In this document: one piece after another, positions 15,704 through 24,097 of the stretch
Numbering within the stretch: the first letter of the stretch is position 1
How the letters are laid out: each line of letters opens with the position of its first letter
Assembly (NCBI RefSeq): GCF_003324565.1
Contig: NZ_QOLA01000007.1
Coordinates: 1-64,000 of the forward strand
Reading direction: 5' to 3'
From: Streptomyces sp. SDr-06
Lineage (GTDB): Bacteria > Actinomycetota > Actinomycetes > Streptomycetales > Streptomycetaceae
DNA length: 64,000 nt
The notes under the pieces: generated by a model
Seen by the model: the letters and a program-made list of their open reading frames with translations, nothing else
Database searches by the model: none
What the model was told of the DNA's origin: nothing
Position numbers and translations under genes: made by a program

Positions 15704-17116
15704 TCAGCCGCTCCCGGCCATGACCCGGCGGGCCAGGGTGAGTGCCGGGTCGCGCCTGTGGGTGAGGTCGTCCTCGGTGAAGACGGGGATGCGCGACTGG
15801 GGCGGGATGCCGGGGCCGTCGAAGCTGTGCCCGGCGCGGTCGAGGTACTTCTCGTTGGGCAGGACGGCCGCCCAGTCCTTGGCCAGGGGGCGGAACAGGA
15901 CGTCGGAGAAGACTCCCTGGGTGTTCTCGCCGATCCGGGTCACCTGGGGCGTGCGGCCCATCAGCGCCTGTGTGAATGTCTCCGCGGCGCTGACGGAACT
16001 GCCGCTCGTCAGCAGCGCCACGGGCCCGGTCCAGCGAGGGGCCGGGGCGGGGTGCACGGTGATCGGCTGCGGGCGGGTGTAGCGGGCCGGATCGTCGGGG
16101 TCGTTGCGGGCCACCTTGGTGTAGGCCGTGTACGCGCGGTCGGTGAGGCGTGCGGCGATCCGCAAACCGAGGGCGTCGGAGCCGCCCCCGTTGAGGCGGC
16201 AGTCGATCACCAGGCCGCGCAGCCGGTCCGCGGTGGCGCCGGACGGGATCAACGCGTCCAGGGCCCGGTCGAGTTCGGCCGCCTGCTGCTGGTAGCTGTC
16301 CCCGGCGACGTACCCGTCGAAGGAGTCGATCCTCAAGTAGCGAATCTGGTCGGGGAGTTCGCCGACGACGAGCTTTCCCTGGGCGAAGCTCCGTACCGGG
16401 GCGACGAGTTGGTGGGAGACGGCCTCGGCCGCCCGCGTGCGCAGCTCCGGGGTCGCCACCCTGGTTCCGGGCCGCAGCCCGAAGTAGACGGTCTTGCCCT
16501 GGTGGATCAGTGCCGTGTGGGCGTCGTGCAGCGGACGGATCATGTCGGTGAGAATCCGCTGGAGTTCCGCGTCGGTGGTGCCCGGCGTGACGAGGGGCCG
16601 GTAACGGTCTCTGACCGCCTGCCAGTCGATGCCCTTGGCGGCGAAGAAGGGGTAGTTCTCGGCGAAGGTGGCCCAGAAGCGGTCGAACACCGCGAGCGGG
16701 CTCTCCTCGGCGGGCCGCCGGCACCGCTCGGGCAGCGCGGACAACCGCTCCAGATGACGTACGCCCGCCGCGTCGTCGGGCGCGAGGACGGCGCGCCCGC
16801 GCCCGTCGGGGGTGACGGTCATCGTCGCGACCGAGCCTTCGCCGTAACGGGTCGCACCGGCCGGACCCGGAGCGCCGACCTGGTCGGCCGTGACGGCGCC
16901 CGGCAGACAGCTGACCCGGGTCGTGTCGTACGTGGCGAGCTTTCCGTTCCCGATCGTCACCAGGGTGCCGTAGCCGTCCATGCGCCACACCCCGTCCGGC
17001 GGCCTGGGCGCCCCGCGCCCGGCCGGGACCGCGGACGCCGTACCGGCCGCCGCGACGGTCAGGGCGAGGGCCAGCGAGACCGCCGCCGCTCGGGACATCC
17101 TCCGTACACGCGCCAT
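15704..17116 (-). CDS. Secreted S41 family (tail-specific) peptidase
   Basis: A 470-residue protein with a signal peptide (MARVRRMSRAAAVSLALALT, then a hydrophobic run ending TASAVPAG). The mature part has an N-terminal domain and a C-terminal S41 domain. The nucleophile region LTSGSSVSAAETFTQ contains the conserved SxSAAE of this family, and VIDCRLNGGGSD is the typical strand before it. S41 enzymes are Ser/Lys peptidases; I cannot place the Lys with certainty. No PDZ domain is evident, so it resembles the simpler secreted type rather than CtpA. The ATG at 17116 has GGAGGGG in front. It stands alone as a transcript. Confidence 0.85.
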   Translation of the reverse strand: MARVRRMSRAAAVSLALALTVAAAGTASAVPAGRGAPRPPDGVWRMDGYGTLVTIGNGKLATYDTTRVSCLPGAVTADQVGAPGPAGATRYGEGSVATMTVTPDGRGRAVLAPDDAAGVRHLERLSALPERCRRPAEESPLAVFDRFWATFAENYPFFAAKGIDWQAVRDRYRPLVTPGTTDAELQRILTDMIRPLHDAHTALIHQGKTVYFGLRPGTRVATPELRTRAAEAVSHQLVAPVRSFAQGKLVVGELPDQIRYLRIDSFDGYVAGDSYQQQAAELDRALDALIPSGATADRLRGLVIDCRLNGGGSDALGLRIAARLTDRAYTAYTKVARNDPDDPARYTRPQPITVHPAPAPRWTGPVALLTSGSSVSAAETFTQALMGRTPQVTRIGENTQGVFSDVLFRPLAKDWAAVLPNEKYLDRAGHSFDGPGIPPQSRIPVFTEDDLTHRRDPALTLARRVMAGSG

Positions 17117-17296
17117 GTGTGAGCCCCTCCCCGTGCCTCACCGACGATAGCGGCCGCCCCTTCGCGCGACATCCCCCACACGGGTCGACCCCGCCCTCCC
17201 TGAGCAGGAGCGATCAGGGGCGGAACGGAACGTGAGGAGGATGGACACCCTAGGCTTCCCTCTGGCATCAGGCCCCCGATCTCAGGAGCGCACACC

Positions 17297-17839
17297 GTGT
17301 TCGACCCCGCACCGGAGTACCCGTACCCCGATGGCCACCGGCCCGACGAGGCGCCCGCGCCGCACGCGCTGCTCGCGCCCGTGACCGGCTTCCTGGGCAC
17401 CTGGTACGGCCGGGGCAAAGGCGGATATCCCACGCTCGCCGGGGACTTTGCGTACGCCCAGGAGGTCACCTTCAGCCACGACGGCCGCCCCTTCCTGCGG
17501 TACGAGGCCCGCGCCTGGCTGCTCGACGGGGACGGCGCGCCCCTGCGGCCCTCGGCGCGCGAGAGCGGCTGGTGGCGGCTCCAGGCCGACGGGCGGGTGG
17601 AAGCCCTGATCACCCAGCCCACGGGCATCGCGGAACTCGCCGTCGGCACGGCCACCGGAAGGACGGTGGACCTCGCCACCGACCAGGTGGCTCTCACCCC
17701 CACCGCGAAGGAGGTCAACGCCACCCGCCGCCGCTACGAGCTGACCGACGACTCCACGCTGGCCTTCGTCCACGACCTCGCGGCGGTCGGCGAGCCCCTC
17801 CAGCACCACCTCTCGGCCGTGTTGCGCCGCAGGGCCTGA
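17297..17839 (+). CDS. Nitrobindin-like heme-binding beta-barrel protein
   Basis: A 180-residue cytoplasmic protein of the FABP-like/nitrobindin family. The hallmark GTWYGRGKGGYPTL (about 35-48) matches the nitrobindin GTWxGxGxGxYP signature. The C-terminal FVHDLAAVGEPLQHHLSA contains the His expected near the proximal heme ligand of the family. Nitrobindins bind ferric heme and can isomerise peroxynitrite to nitrate; that function is from the family, not shown here. It starts at GTG 17297 with AGGAG 9 bases upstream. It converges with the kinase gene, with only 11 bases between stops. Confidence 0.87.
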   Translation: MFDPAPEYPYPDGHRPDEAPAPHALLAPVTGFLGTWYGRGKGGYPTLAGDFAYAQEVTFSHDGRPFLRYEARAWLLDGDGAPLRPSARESGWWRLQADGRVEALITQPTGIAELAVGTATGRTVDLATDQVALTPTAKEVNATRRRYELTDDSTLAFVHDLAAVGEPLQHHLSAVLRRRA

Positions 17840-17850
17840 ACGGCCGCCGT

Positions 17851-19473
17851 TCAGCAGGGCGTGGAGGGCCCCTTCTGGCGGTTCATGTTGTCGTTGGACA
17901 TCCAGCCCGCCGTCTCGGTGCCCGCCACGCGCACGTACGTCCACCGGTTGCCCTTGGCGTTGGTCACATAGCAGTGGTACCAGAGCTTCGTGCCGGACTT
18001 GGCGAGGGAGACGGACGGGCAGGCCTGGTAGGGGCCGGTCTGCAAGTGGTAGTCCCCGGCCATGTAGCCGTAGGAGCCCGGGGCCGGGTCCTTGTGGCTC
18101 CAGCCGGTGCAACTCGTCGACACCGGGCTGGGTTTGGCCGACGCCGAGGGCTTCGCGCCGCTCGCGCTGCTGCTCGGTTGCGCCGAGGGGCCGGGCCGCG
18201 CGGAGGAGGCCGACGGCTTGTCGCCGGGATGCGCGGACCGCGCGGCGCCCGGGGTGTCCGTGGCGCCGCCGGCGAGGCTGGCCGCGCGCGACCCGTCGCC
18301 GTCCGGGGAGGTGCCGGCGCCCGGTCCGGCGGCCTGGGACCCGCCCGCGGGCTTGTCGTTGCCGCCCGCCAGGGCGTAGGCGATCCCGCCGCCGGCGAGC
18401 ACCACGGCGGCCGCGGCCGCGATGACCGTACGGCCGCGCCTTCGGCCCCGATCGGCCGCCACCCCGGAGCCGGAGGACGCGTCGTGCCACGGCACCGCGG
18501 GCGCCGGGTTGCCGAACTGCTGCTGATACGGCACCTCGGCCATGGGCATCGGCGGGGGCGGCGGGCCGAATCCGGCCGACGGCAGGGGAGCGGGGGCCGG
18601 GGCAGGGTGCACCATGCCGTGCGTGGCGACGTCGTCGAGCATCCGGCGGGCCTGTTCGGCGGTCGGCCGGTGTTCCGGCTCCTTCGCCATCAGGGCCTCG
18701 AGCACCGGCGTGAGCGCCCCCGCCCGTCCGGCCGGGGGCAGCGGCTCGGTGACGATCGCCGACAGCGTGGACCACACCGACGTGCGGCGGAACGGCGAGG
18801 TCCCCTCGACCGCCGCGTACAGGGTCATGCCGAGCGACCAGATGTCGCAGGCGGGGCCGGGCTCGCGGCCCTGCGCGCGCTCCGGCGGCAGGAAGTCGAG
18901 CGAGCCGACGATCTCGCCGCTGCGGGTCAGCTTGGCCATGGCGTCGTCGCCGGGAGCGTCCATCGTGGCGATGCCGAAGTCGGTCAGCACGACCCGGCCG
19001 CCGCGCTCCAGCAGGATGTTGCCCGGCTTCACGTCCCGGTGCAGCACGCCGACCCGGTGCGCGGCGTCGAGCGCGTCCATCAGCTTCGCGCCGATCGCCG
19101 CGGCCTCGCGCGGGTCCAGCGGGCCCCGCTCGGTCAGCACGTCGTCGAGGGAGGGCCCGTCGACGAGTTCCATGACGATGACCGGGAGGCCCCGCTCCTC
19201 GGTCACGTCGTGCACGGTGACGACGCCGCTGTGCCGGATGCGGGCGGCGGCCTGCGCCTCGCGCCGCATGCGGGCGCGCAGATCGGCCAGTTCGGGCGCG
19301 GACACGTCGGTATAGGCGCGCAGGATCTTGACGGCGACCTCGCGGTCGAGCATCTCGTCCACGGCGCGGGCGACCACGCCCATGCCGCCGCGGCCGATCG
19401 TCGAGGTCACCCGGTAGCGGCCGCCGAGTACCTTGCCGATCAGCGCTCCGTCGTTCTCTTCCCCCGCTGGCAC
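17851..19473 (-). CDS. Transmembrane Ser/Thr protein kinase with an extracellular domain
   Basis: A 540-residue Hanks-type kinase. The kinase domain (about 15-275) has the glycine loop IGRGGMG, the invariant Lys in VAVKIL, catalytic HRDVKPGN and DFG. A proline-rich juxtamembrane linker leads to one membrane helix (about 350-370), then a long Ser/Ala/Pro/Gly linker and a 90-residue C-terminal extracellular domain with four Cys and many Trp/Tyr, reminiscent of a bacterial SH3-type domain. PASTA repeats are absent, so the signal sensed is not the usual muropeptide. The GTG start at 19473 has GGAG 8 bases upstream; the open frame extends further but starts without a binding site. Confidence 0.9.
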   Translation of the reverse strand: MPAGEENDGALIGKVLGGRYRVTSTIGRGGMGVVARAVDEMLDREVAVKILRAYTDVSAPELADLRARMRREAQAAARIRHSGVVTVHDVTEERGLPVIVMELVDGPSLDDVLTERGPLDPREAAAIGAKLMDALDAAHRVGVLHRDVKPGNILLERGGRVVLTDFGIATMDAPGDDAMAKLTRSGEIVGSLDFLPPERAQGREPGPACDIWSLGMTLYAAVEGTSPFRRTSVWSTLSAIVTEPLPPAGRAGALTPVLEALMAKEPEHRPTAEQARRMLDDVATHGMVHPAPAPAPLPSAGFGPPPPPMPMAEVPYQQQFGNPAPAVPWHDASSGSGVAADRGRRRGRTVIAAAAAVVLAGGGIAYALAGGNDKPAGGSQAAGPGAGTSPDGDGSRAASLAGGATDTPGAARSAHPGDKPSASSARPGPSAQPSSSASGAKPSASAKPSPVSTSCTGWSHKDPAPGSYGYMAGDYHLQTGPYQACPSVSLAKSGTKLWYHCYVTNAKGNRWTYVRVAGTETAGWMSNDNMNRQKGPSTPC

Positions 19474-19764
19474 CGCATGCTCCGTTCCCCGGTGGCCGTC
19501 ACCGCACGGCCTGGCGGCACCAGAGTAGACGTACGGACACACGCTCCCACCAGCGGCTGCGGGCCCGCGCCCGCCGGGCGTCCGGGCGCCGTGGGCACGG
19601 TCGGGGGAGCGGTCCAACGGGCCGTCGGAAAGGGCCTGTTGTCCTCGTCGCGGTGGCGGGTCGAGACTGGTGGTGGCCTCGGGCGGGGTGCGTGTGCGGC
19701 ATGGGTCCGGAGCGCGGGCGCCGCGTCCTCGGCCGTGGCGGAGCGGTCAAGGCGAAGGGGCGGT

Positions 19765-21456
19765 ATGGCGGATCTCGCTTCGGCGCTCACGGCGCTCAAG
19801 GACCGCAGCGGCCTCAGCTATACGCGACTGGCCGAGCGCTGCTGGACCAGCGCGTCCACGGTGCACCGCTACTGTCGGGGCAAGGTGGTGCCCGCCGAGT
19901 TCGGGACCGTCGAGAGGATCGCGCTGGCCTGCGGCGCGGACCGGGCCGAGGTGGACCGGCTCTACCCCCTGTGGTCGCGCGCCGTCGCGGGAGAAGCCGC
20001 CCCGGAGCCCCGATCCGCGCCACCGCTCCACGAGGAGGAGATCCGGGCCTCCGCCGCCGATGGCGATCCCGAGCGGCGGGCGAGCCGCGGGGGGCGTCGC
20101 GGCCGGGCCGCGCGCCGCTGCCGCAGATGGGCGGCCGTGCTCGGCGCGCTGTTCCTCGTCGCCGCCTTCTCGCCCTCGTCGACACCGCTGCACCTCCCGG
20201 TCGCCTCGCGGCGGCCCCAGCCGCAGACCGTGGAGGGCCCGGCCTGGGAGCAGTACCCGGCACCCCTGCCCTCCTCCTTCTTCGGCGTGACCGTCAACAG
20301 CAACACGGGGCTCATGCCCGGATTCCAGGTCGGCGGGGTGCGGCTGTGGGACAGCGGGACGCGCTGGTCGCTGGTCGAGCCCGACCGCGCCCGCTACGAC
20401 TGGACCGTGCTCGACCGGCTGGTCGACGCCGCGGGCCGAGCGCACCTGCCCGTGGTCTACACCTTCGGCGGCACCCCCGGCTGGGCCGCCCCCGGTGCGC
20501 CGCCGGGGCCCTACGGGGACGGCTCGCGCACCGCTCCGCCCGACGACCTGGCCGACTGGGACCGGTTCGTGCGGGCGGTCGCCACCCGCTACGCGGGCCG
20601 TGTCGAGGCGTACGAGCTGTGGGCGTTCGCCCCCTCGCCGCACTTCTACACCGGCGACGCGGCGACCCTGGCCCGGATGACCCGGCGGGCCGTGGAGATC
20701 GTGCGCCGGGCCGACCCCAGGGCCACACTGGTCTGCCCCTCCATGGGCGACCTGTGGACGGCGGTGTCCCAGCGGTTCCTGCTCGACTTCGCCGCGGCCG
20801 GCGGCTACCGGGACTGCGACGCGGCCGGGGTCAAGCTCTACCCGCGGCACGACGGCGACACCCCGGAGAGCCTGGTCGCCCTCGCCGACCTCATCGAGCG
20901 CACCTTCCACCTGGCCGGGGTGCACCCGGCGCTGTGGAACACCGGCAGCGCCTACCGCGTCGCCACCGACCGGCCGCTGGACTCCGCGCAGTCCGTCGCC
21001 TACGCCGTCCGCTTCTATCTGATCGGCATGTACGTGCGCTACGCCCGCACCTACTTCTACAACTGGGGCGGCACCAAGGTGCCGTTGGTGCTCCAGGCCG
21101 CCGGCGGGCCGCCCACCGAGGCGGCCCGCGCGGTCGCCACCCTGCAACGGTGGCTCGCGGGAGCCCGGATCGCCTCCTGCGGCCACGGCCGGTCCGCCGG
21201 GCTGCCCGGCACCGTCTGGCAGTGCCGGTATGCGCTGGCCACCCCCGTGGGTCAGCCGCACGTCCCGGCGGTCATCCGCTGGACCGAGTCGGGCACCGTC
21301 TCGCTGCCCGCCGGGCCGGAGGTGCGGACCGTCCGCTACCTGGACGGCCGCACCGACGCCGCCCCCCGACGGCTGACCGTCACCGCGATGCCGCAACTGG
21401 ACGTCGGGGCCCCCGGTGACCCGGTCCTCAGCAGTGGCTCGGGCTCTGCGCGGTGA
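19765..21456 (+). CDS. HTH domain, membrane helix and glycosidase-like domain fusion
   Basis: A 563-residue chimera. Residues 1-70 are an XRE-like HTH (TRLAERCWTSASTVHRYCRG). An Arg-rich linker and one membrane helix (about 125-145, AAVLGALFLVAAFSP) follow. The extracellular part (about 170-540) is a TIM-barrel sequence like GH39-type glycosidases (GVRLWDSGTRWSLVEPD, LPVVYTFGGTPGWA, YELW). Where family members carry the acid/base in an NEPN motif, this protein reads AFAP (287-290). The usual nucleophile strand reads LWNTGSAY (about 390-397) without Glu. So it is probably a sugar-binding pseudoenzyme that could signal through the membrane to the HTH. The gene overlaps the next one tail to tail by 29 bases. 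Confidence 0.8.
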   Translation: MADLASALTALKDRSGLSYTRLAERCWTSASTVHRYCRGKVVPAEFGTVERIALACGADRAEVDRLYPLWSRAVAGEAAPEPRSAPPLHEEEIRASAADGDPERRASRGGRRGRAARRCRRWAAVLGALFLVAAFSPSSTPLHLPVASRRPQPQTVEGPAWEQYPAPLPSSFFGVTVNSNTGLMPGFQVGGVRLWDSGTRWSLVEPDRARYDWTVLDRLVDAAGRAHLPVVYTFGGTPGWAAPGAPPGPYGDGSRTAPPDDLADWDRFVRAVATRYAGRVEAYELWAFAPSPHFYTGDAATLARMTRRAVEIVRRADPRATLVCPSMGDLWTAVSQRFLLDFAAAGGYRDCDAAGVKLYPRHDGDTPESLVALADLIERTFHLAGVHPALWNTGSAYRVATDRPLDSAQSVAYAVRFYLIGMYVRYARTYFYNWGGTKVPLVLQAAGGPPTEAARAVATLQRWLAGARIASCGHGRSAGLPGTVWQCRYALATPVGQPHVPAVIRWTESGTVSLPAGPEVRTVRYLDGRTDAAPRRLTVTAMPQLDVGAPGDPVLSSGSGSAR

Positions 21457-21901
21457 TGTGCGCGACCGAGTTGTCCCCGACCTTCACCCAGACCGCGGAC
21501 TTCCCGCGCCGGTCGTACGTCTGGGAGTAGTCGGGCTCCCAGCTGTTCACGAAGTGCACCTTGACGCACCAGCCCGGGTCGACCTGGAAGGCGTCCCAGT
21601 CGACGTTCCACGGGGTGTGCGCGTGGGGCGCCAGATAGTAGGTCGTCTCCTTCACCCCGCCGGACGTGCAGGTCGGCCGCTTGGTGGTCCAGGAGCCCGT
21701 GATGTCCCCTCCCCGGCACCAGTTGCGGAAGGCGACCGCGTGGTAGGCGCTGTCGTTCACCGTCCTCGAACACCCCAGGGAGCCGCACGAGGGTCCCGCG
21801 TGCGCGGAGGGCGCGAACCCGGCCGCGGCGGCCAGCAGCGCCACCGCCCCCAGCGCGATCGGCCTGGCCCGGCCGCGCCCGTTGTCCCGTCGATGGGTCA
21901 T
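21428..21901 (-). CDS. Small secreted Cys-rich protein of unknown function
   Basis: A 157-residue protein with a clear signal peptide (basic start, ALGAVALLAAAAGFAP, cleavage near SAHAG). The mature part of about 120 residues has several Cys (CGSLGCS, WCRGG, PTC, WCVKV and the C-terminal Cys), many Trp and Tyr, and no domain I recognise. The even number of Cys suggests disulfides in an extracellular protein. The ATG at 21901 follows GGAGGGAGA. It converges with and overlaps the HTH-glycosidase fusion gene. Confidence 0.75.
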   Translation of the reverse strand: MTHRRDNGRGRARPIALGAVALLAAAAGFAPSAHAGPSCGSLGCSRTVNDSAYHAVAFRNWCRGGDITGSWTTKRPTCTSGGVKETTYYLAPHAHTPWNVDWDAFQVDPGWCVKVHFVNSWEPDYSQTYDRRGKSAVWVKVGDNSVAHITAQSPSHC

Positions 21902-22221
21902 GACTGTCTCCCTCCGATCCCGGCCCAACGCCCCTTCCACGACGGGGCGTTATGACCACGTCAGAAGCATCGGAGGGGCCTTGCGCAGCGCACAAGCCGC
22001 GGCCGGGCATCTGGGACGCTGGGACGAGGAATGCGCTGTGACCTGCGCGGACGTCGAGCTGTGGGACGGGGTGCGTACGAGAGCGGCCTCGGGGGCGCGG
22101 CGGGCCGTGCCTTCCGCCTCCGTCCGGGCCCGGGTTTGGCTTTGGCCCTGTTGGCTACCCGGTGTGATGAGGCCTCCACAAGATCTCCCTCGCGGGACGG
22201 ACGAGAAGAGGACGGTCAGGC
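21902..22221. other. 320-bp intergenic region
   Basis: This is the divergent region between the secreted protein gene and the GvpY-like gene, so it must hold both promoters. I see no clear -35/-10 pair with good spacing and no palindrome beyond chance. Short open frames on both strands are not convincing. The last 20 bases hold GAAGAGGA in front of the ATG at 22222. Confidence 0.4.
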
Positions 22222-22854
22222 ATGAACAACCGGCTGGGATTGGGGCTCGCGGTGGGCGCGGGCTATCTGCTCGGGCGTACGAAGAAGGCGAAACTCGCCT
22301 TCGGCATCGGGACACTGGTCATGGGCAAGCGCCTGCAACTGAGTCCGCGGGCGATCGCGGACTTCGCGGCGGCCCAACTGGCCGACAACCCGCAGTTCAA
22401 GGAGATCGGCGACCAGTTGCGTGAGGATCTGCGCGGCGTCGGCAAGGCCGCGACGGGCGCGCTCCTCAACCGGCAGCTCGAAGGCATGGCCGACCGCCTG
22501 CACGACCGCACGCAGGGTGTGCAGGACCGCATCTCGGGCGTGGTGCCGGAGATATCCGGGTCGGCGCAGGACGACGACCGCGACGCCCGCGACGACGAGG
22601 ACGTGCCGGACGAGGTGGACGAGCCCGCGGGCAAGTCGTCGCGGTCGTCCGGGTCCTCACGCTCGGCGTCGAGCAGGGAGGGCGGGTCGTCGGCGAAGTC
22701 CCGCTCGACGGGACGGGCATCCGCCAAGTCGGCCTCGGCCAGGACGGGTACGGCCAAGAAGACCGCCAAGTCCGTGCAGCGCACGGCCAAGCGGGCCCCG
22801 GCCAAGAAGACGGCGAGCCGGCGCGCCGGCCAGGCAGGTGACGACCGTGGCTGA
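22222..22854 (+). CDS. GvpY-like protein with a Lys/Ala-rich tail
   Basis: A 210-residue protein. Residues 1-35 are hydrophobic (LGLGLAVGAGYLLGRTKKAKLAFGIGTLVMG). The middle is predicted helical, followed by an acidic stretch (DDDRDARDDEDVPDEVDE). The tail from about 140 is Ser-, Lys- and Ala-rich (TAKKTAKSVQRTAKRAPAKK), like a histone H1 tail. The overall plan resembles the protein often called GvpY in Streptomyces gas-vesicle clusters. No gas-vesicle structural gene (gvpA, J, K, F/L) is visible nearby. It overlaps the next gene by 17 bases. Function unknown. Confidence 0.7.
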   Translation: MNNRLGLGLAVGAGYLLGRTKKAKLAFGIGTLVMGKRLQLSPRAIADFAAAQLADNPQFKEIGDQLREDLRGVGKAATGALLNRQLEGMADRLHDRTQGVQDRISGVVPEISGSAQDDDRDARDDEDVPDEVDEPAGKSSRSSGSSRSASSREGGSSAKSRSTGRASAKSASARTGTAKKTAKSVQRTAKRAPAKKTASRRAGQAGDDRG

Positions 22855-24010
22855 GACGAAGAATCCGCTGACGCAGAGCCCCGCGGCCGACCGCCTGAAG
22901 CAGGAGCTCCAGTCCTATCTGCTCGCCCAGGGAGAGCGCCTCCTCGTGGGCGTGGGCCACAAGCTCGGCGAGACCACGGGCAAGCTCAACGACATCGCCG
23001 AGGGCCGCAGTCCCGGCTTCGCGAAGCTGGCGCTCGAAGGCGGCCGCAAGGTCGCCGAGGGCAAGGGGCCCGTCCGCGCCGCCGTGGAGATGGGCGCCTC
23101 GCACCTCAAGGACAACGCGAAGGAGATGTTCAAGGGGCTGGGCGGCAAGCGCAAGAAGGGCGGCTCCGGACGCAAGCCGACCGTCATCATGGAGAGCGTG
23201 GACGTCGGCGTCCCGGTGCGCGAGGCCTACGACCAGTGGACGCAGTTCCAGTCGTTCGCCACCTTCGCCAAGGGCATCAAGAGCGCGACCGTCGCCGACG
23301 ACACCACGTCGGACTGGAACGTCAAGGTCTTCTGGTCCAGCCGCAGCTGGAAGGCGCACACCACCGAGCAGGTGCCGGACGCGCGCCTCGCCTGGACCTC
23401 CGAGGGCGCCAAGGGCACCGTCAAGGGCGTCGTCACCTTCCACCGGCTCGCCGAGAACCTCACGCGCGTGCTGCTGGTCATGGAGTACTACCCCAAGGGT
23501 CTTTTCGAGAAGACCGGCAACATCTGGCGCGCCCAGGGCCGCCGGGCCCGGCTCGACCTCAAGAACTTCGCGCGCCACATCGCGCTGCGCGGCGAGGCCG
23601 AGGGGGGCTGGCGCGGCGAGATCAGGGACGGCGAGGTGGTCGTCAGCCACGAGGACGCCGTCGCCGAGGAGGAAGAGGAGCGGGAGCCCCAGGAGGACGA
23701 GGCGCCCGAGGCTCAGGACGACGCCCAGGACGAGGGCGAGCCCGAGCCGGAGGAAGAGGAAGAGGACGGGGCCGAGCCGGAGGAGGAGTACGAGGCGGAG
23801 CCCGACCAGGAGTACGAGGGCGACGAGGAGTACGAGGCCGAGCCCGACCAGGAGTACGAGGCCGAGCCCGACCAGGAGTACGAGGACGAGGCCGGCGAGG
23901 AGTACGAGGACGAGCCGGAGCCGGACGGCGAGGAGGATGAGGATCCGGAGGAGGCCTCGTCCGCGCGCAAGCGCCGCGCCTACGCGGGCTCGCGCGAAGG
24001 CCGCCGGTGA
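22838..24010 (+). CDS. GvpZ-like SRPBCC protein with an acidic repeat tail
   Basis: A 390-residue protein. After a helical region (1-110) comes an SRPBCC/cyclase-like domain (about 120-260: VIMESVDVGVPVREAYDQWT, then FARHIAL). From about 265 the tail is nearly all Glu, Asp, Tyr and Pro, with imperfect copies of EYEAEPDQ. The last residues are basic. The plan matches the SRPBCC protein called GvpZ in Streptomyces gas-vesicle clusters. The start is either GTG 22838 or GTG 22847; both overlap the previous gene. Opposite charge in the tails of the two proteins (basic in the first, acidic here) suggests that they bind each other. Confidence 0.78.
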   Translation: MTTVAETKNPLTQSPAADRLKQELQSYLLAQGERLLVGVGHKLGETTGKLNDIAEGRSPGFAKLALEGGRKVAEGKGPVRAAVEMGASHLKDNAKEMFKGLGGKRKKGGSGRKPTVIMESVDVGVPVREAYDQWTQFQSFATFAKGIKSATVADDTTSDWNVKVFWSSRSWKAHTTEQVPDARLAWTSEGAKGTVKGVVTFHRLAENLTRVLLVMEYYPKGLFEKTGNIWRAQGRRARLDLKNFARHIALRGEAEGGWRGEIRDGEVVVSHEDAVAEEEEEREPQEDEAPEAQDDAQDEGEPEPEEEEEDGAEPEEEYEAEPDQEYEGDEEYEAEPDQEYEAEPDQEYEDEAGEEYEDEPEPDGEEDEDPEEASSARKRRAYAGSREGRR

Positions 24011-24056
24011 CCGGTCCCGGACCGCACCGGTTCCCTCTTCGAAGGAGCAGCATTCG

Positions 24057-24080
24057 ATGGCGCATCACATCCGGTACTGA
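24057..24080 (+). CDS. Seven-residue upstream open reading frame MAHHIRY
   Basis: An ATG at 24057 lies 9 bases after a strong GAAGGAG (24041-24047) and is followed by six codons and a TGA. It ends 17 bases before the start of the cation efflux gene. The peptide has two consecutive His and ends in Arg-Tyr. Its good binding site next to the weaker site of the downstream gene suggests a leader that controls translation, perhaps in response to metal or His-tRNA. It may also be chance. Confidence 0.35.
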   Translation: MAHHIRY

Positions 24081-24097
24081 CGCGGGGACATGAACCA

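Noticed and set aside
23760..23930. Tandem repeats of about 24 bases, considered as a CRISPR or minisatellite
   Set aside because: They are in-frame codons for the acidic EYEAEPDQ tail, with no spacers.
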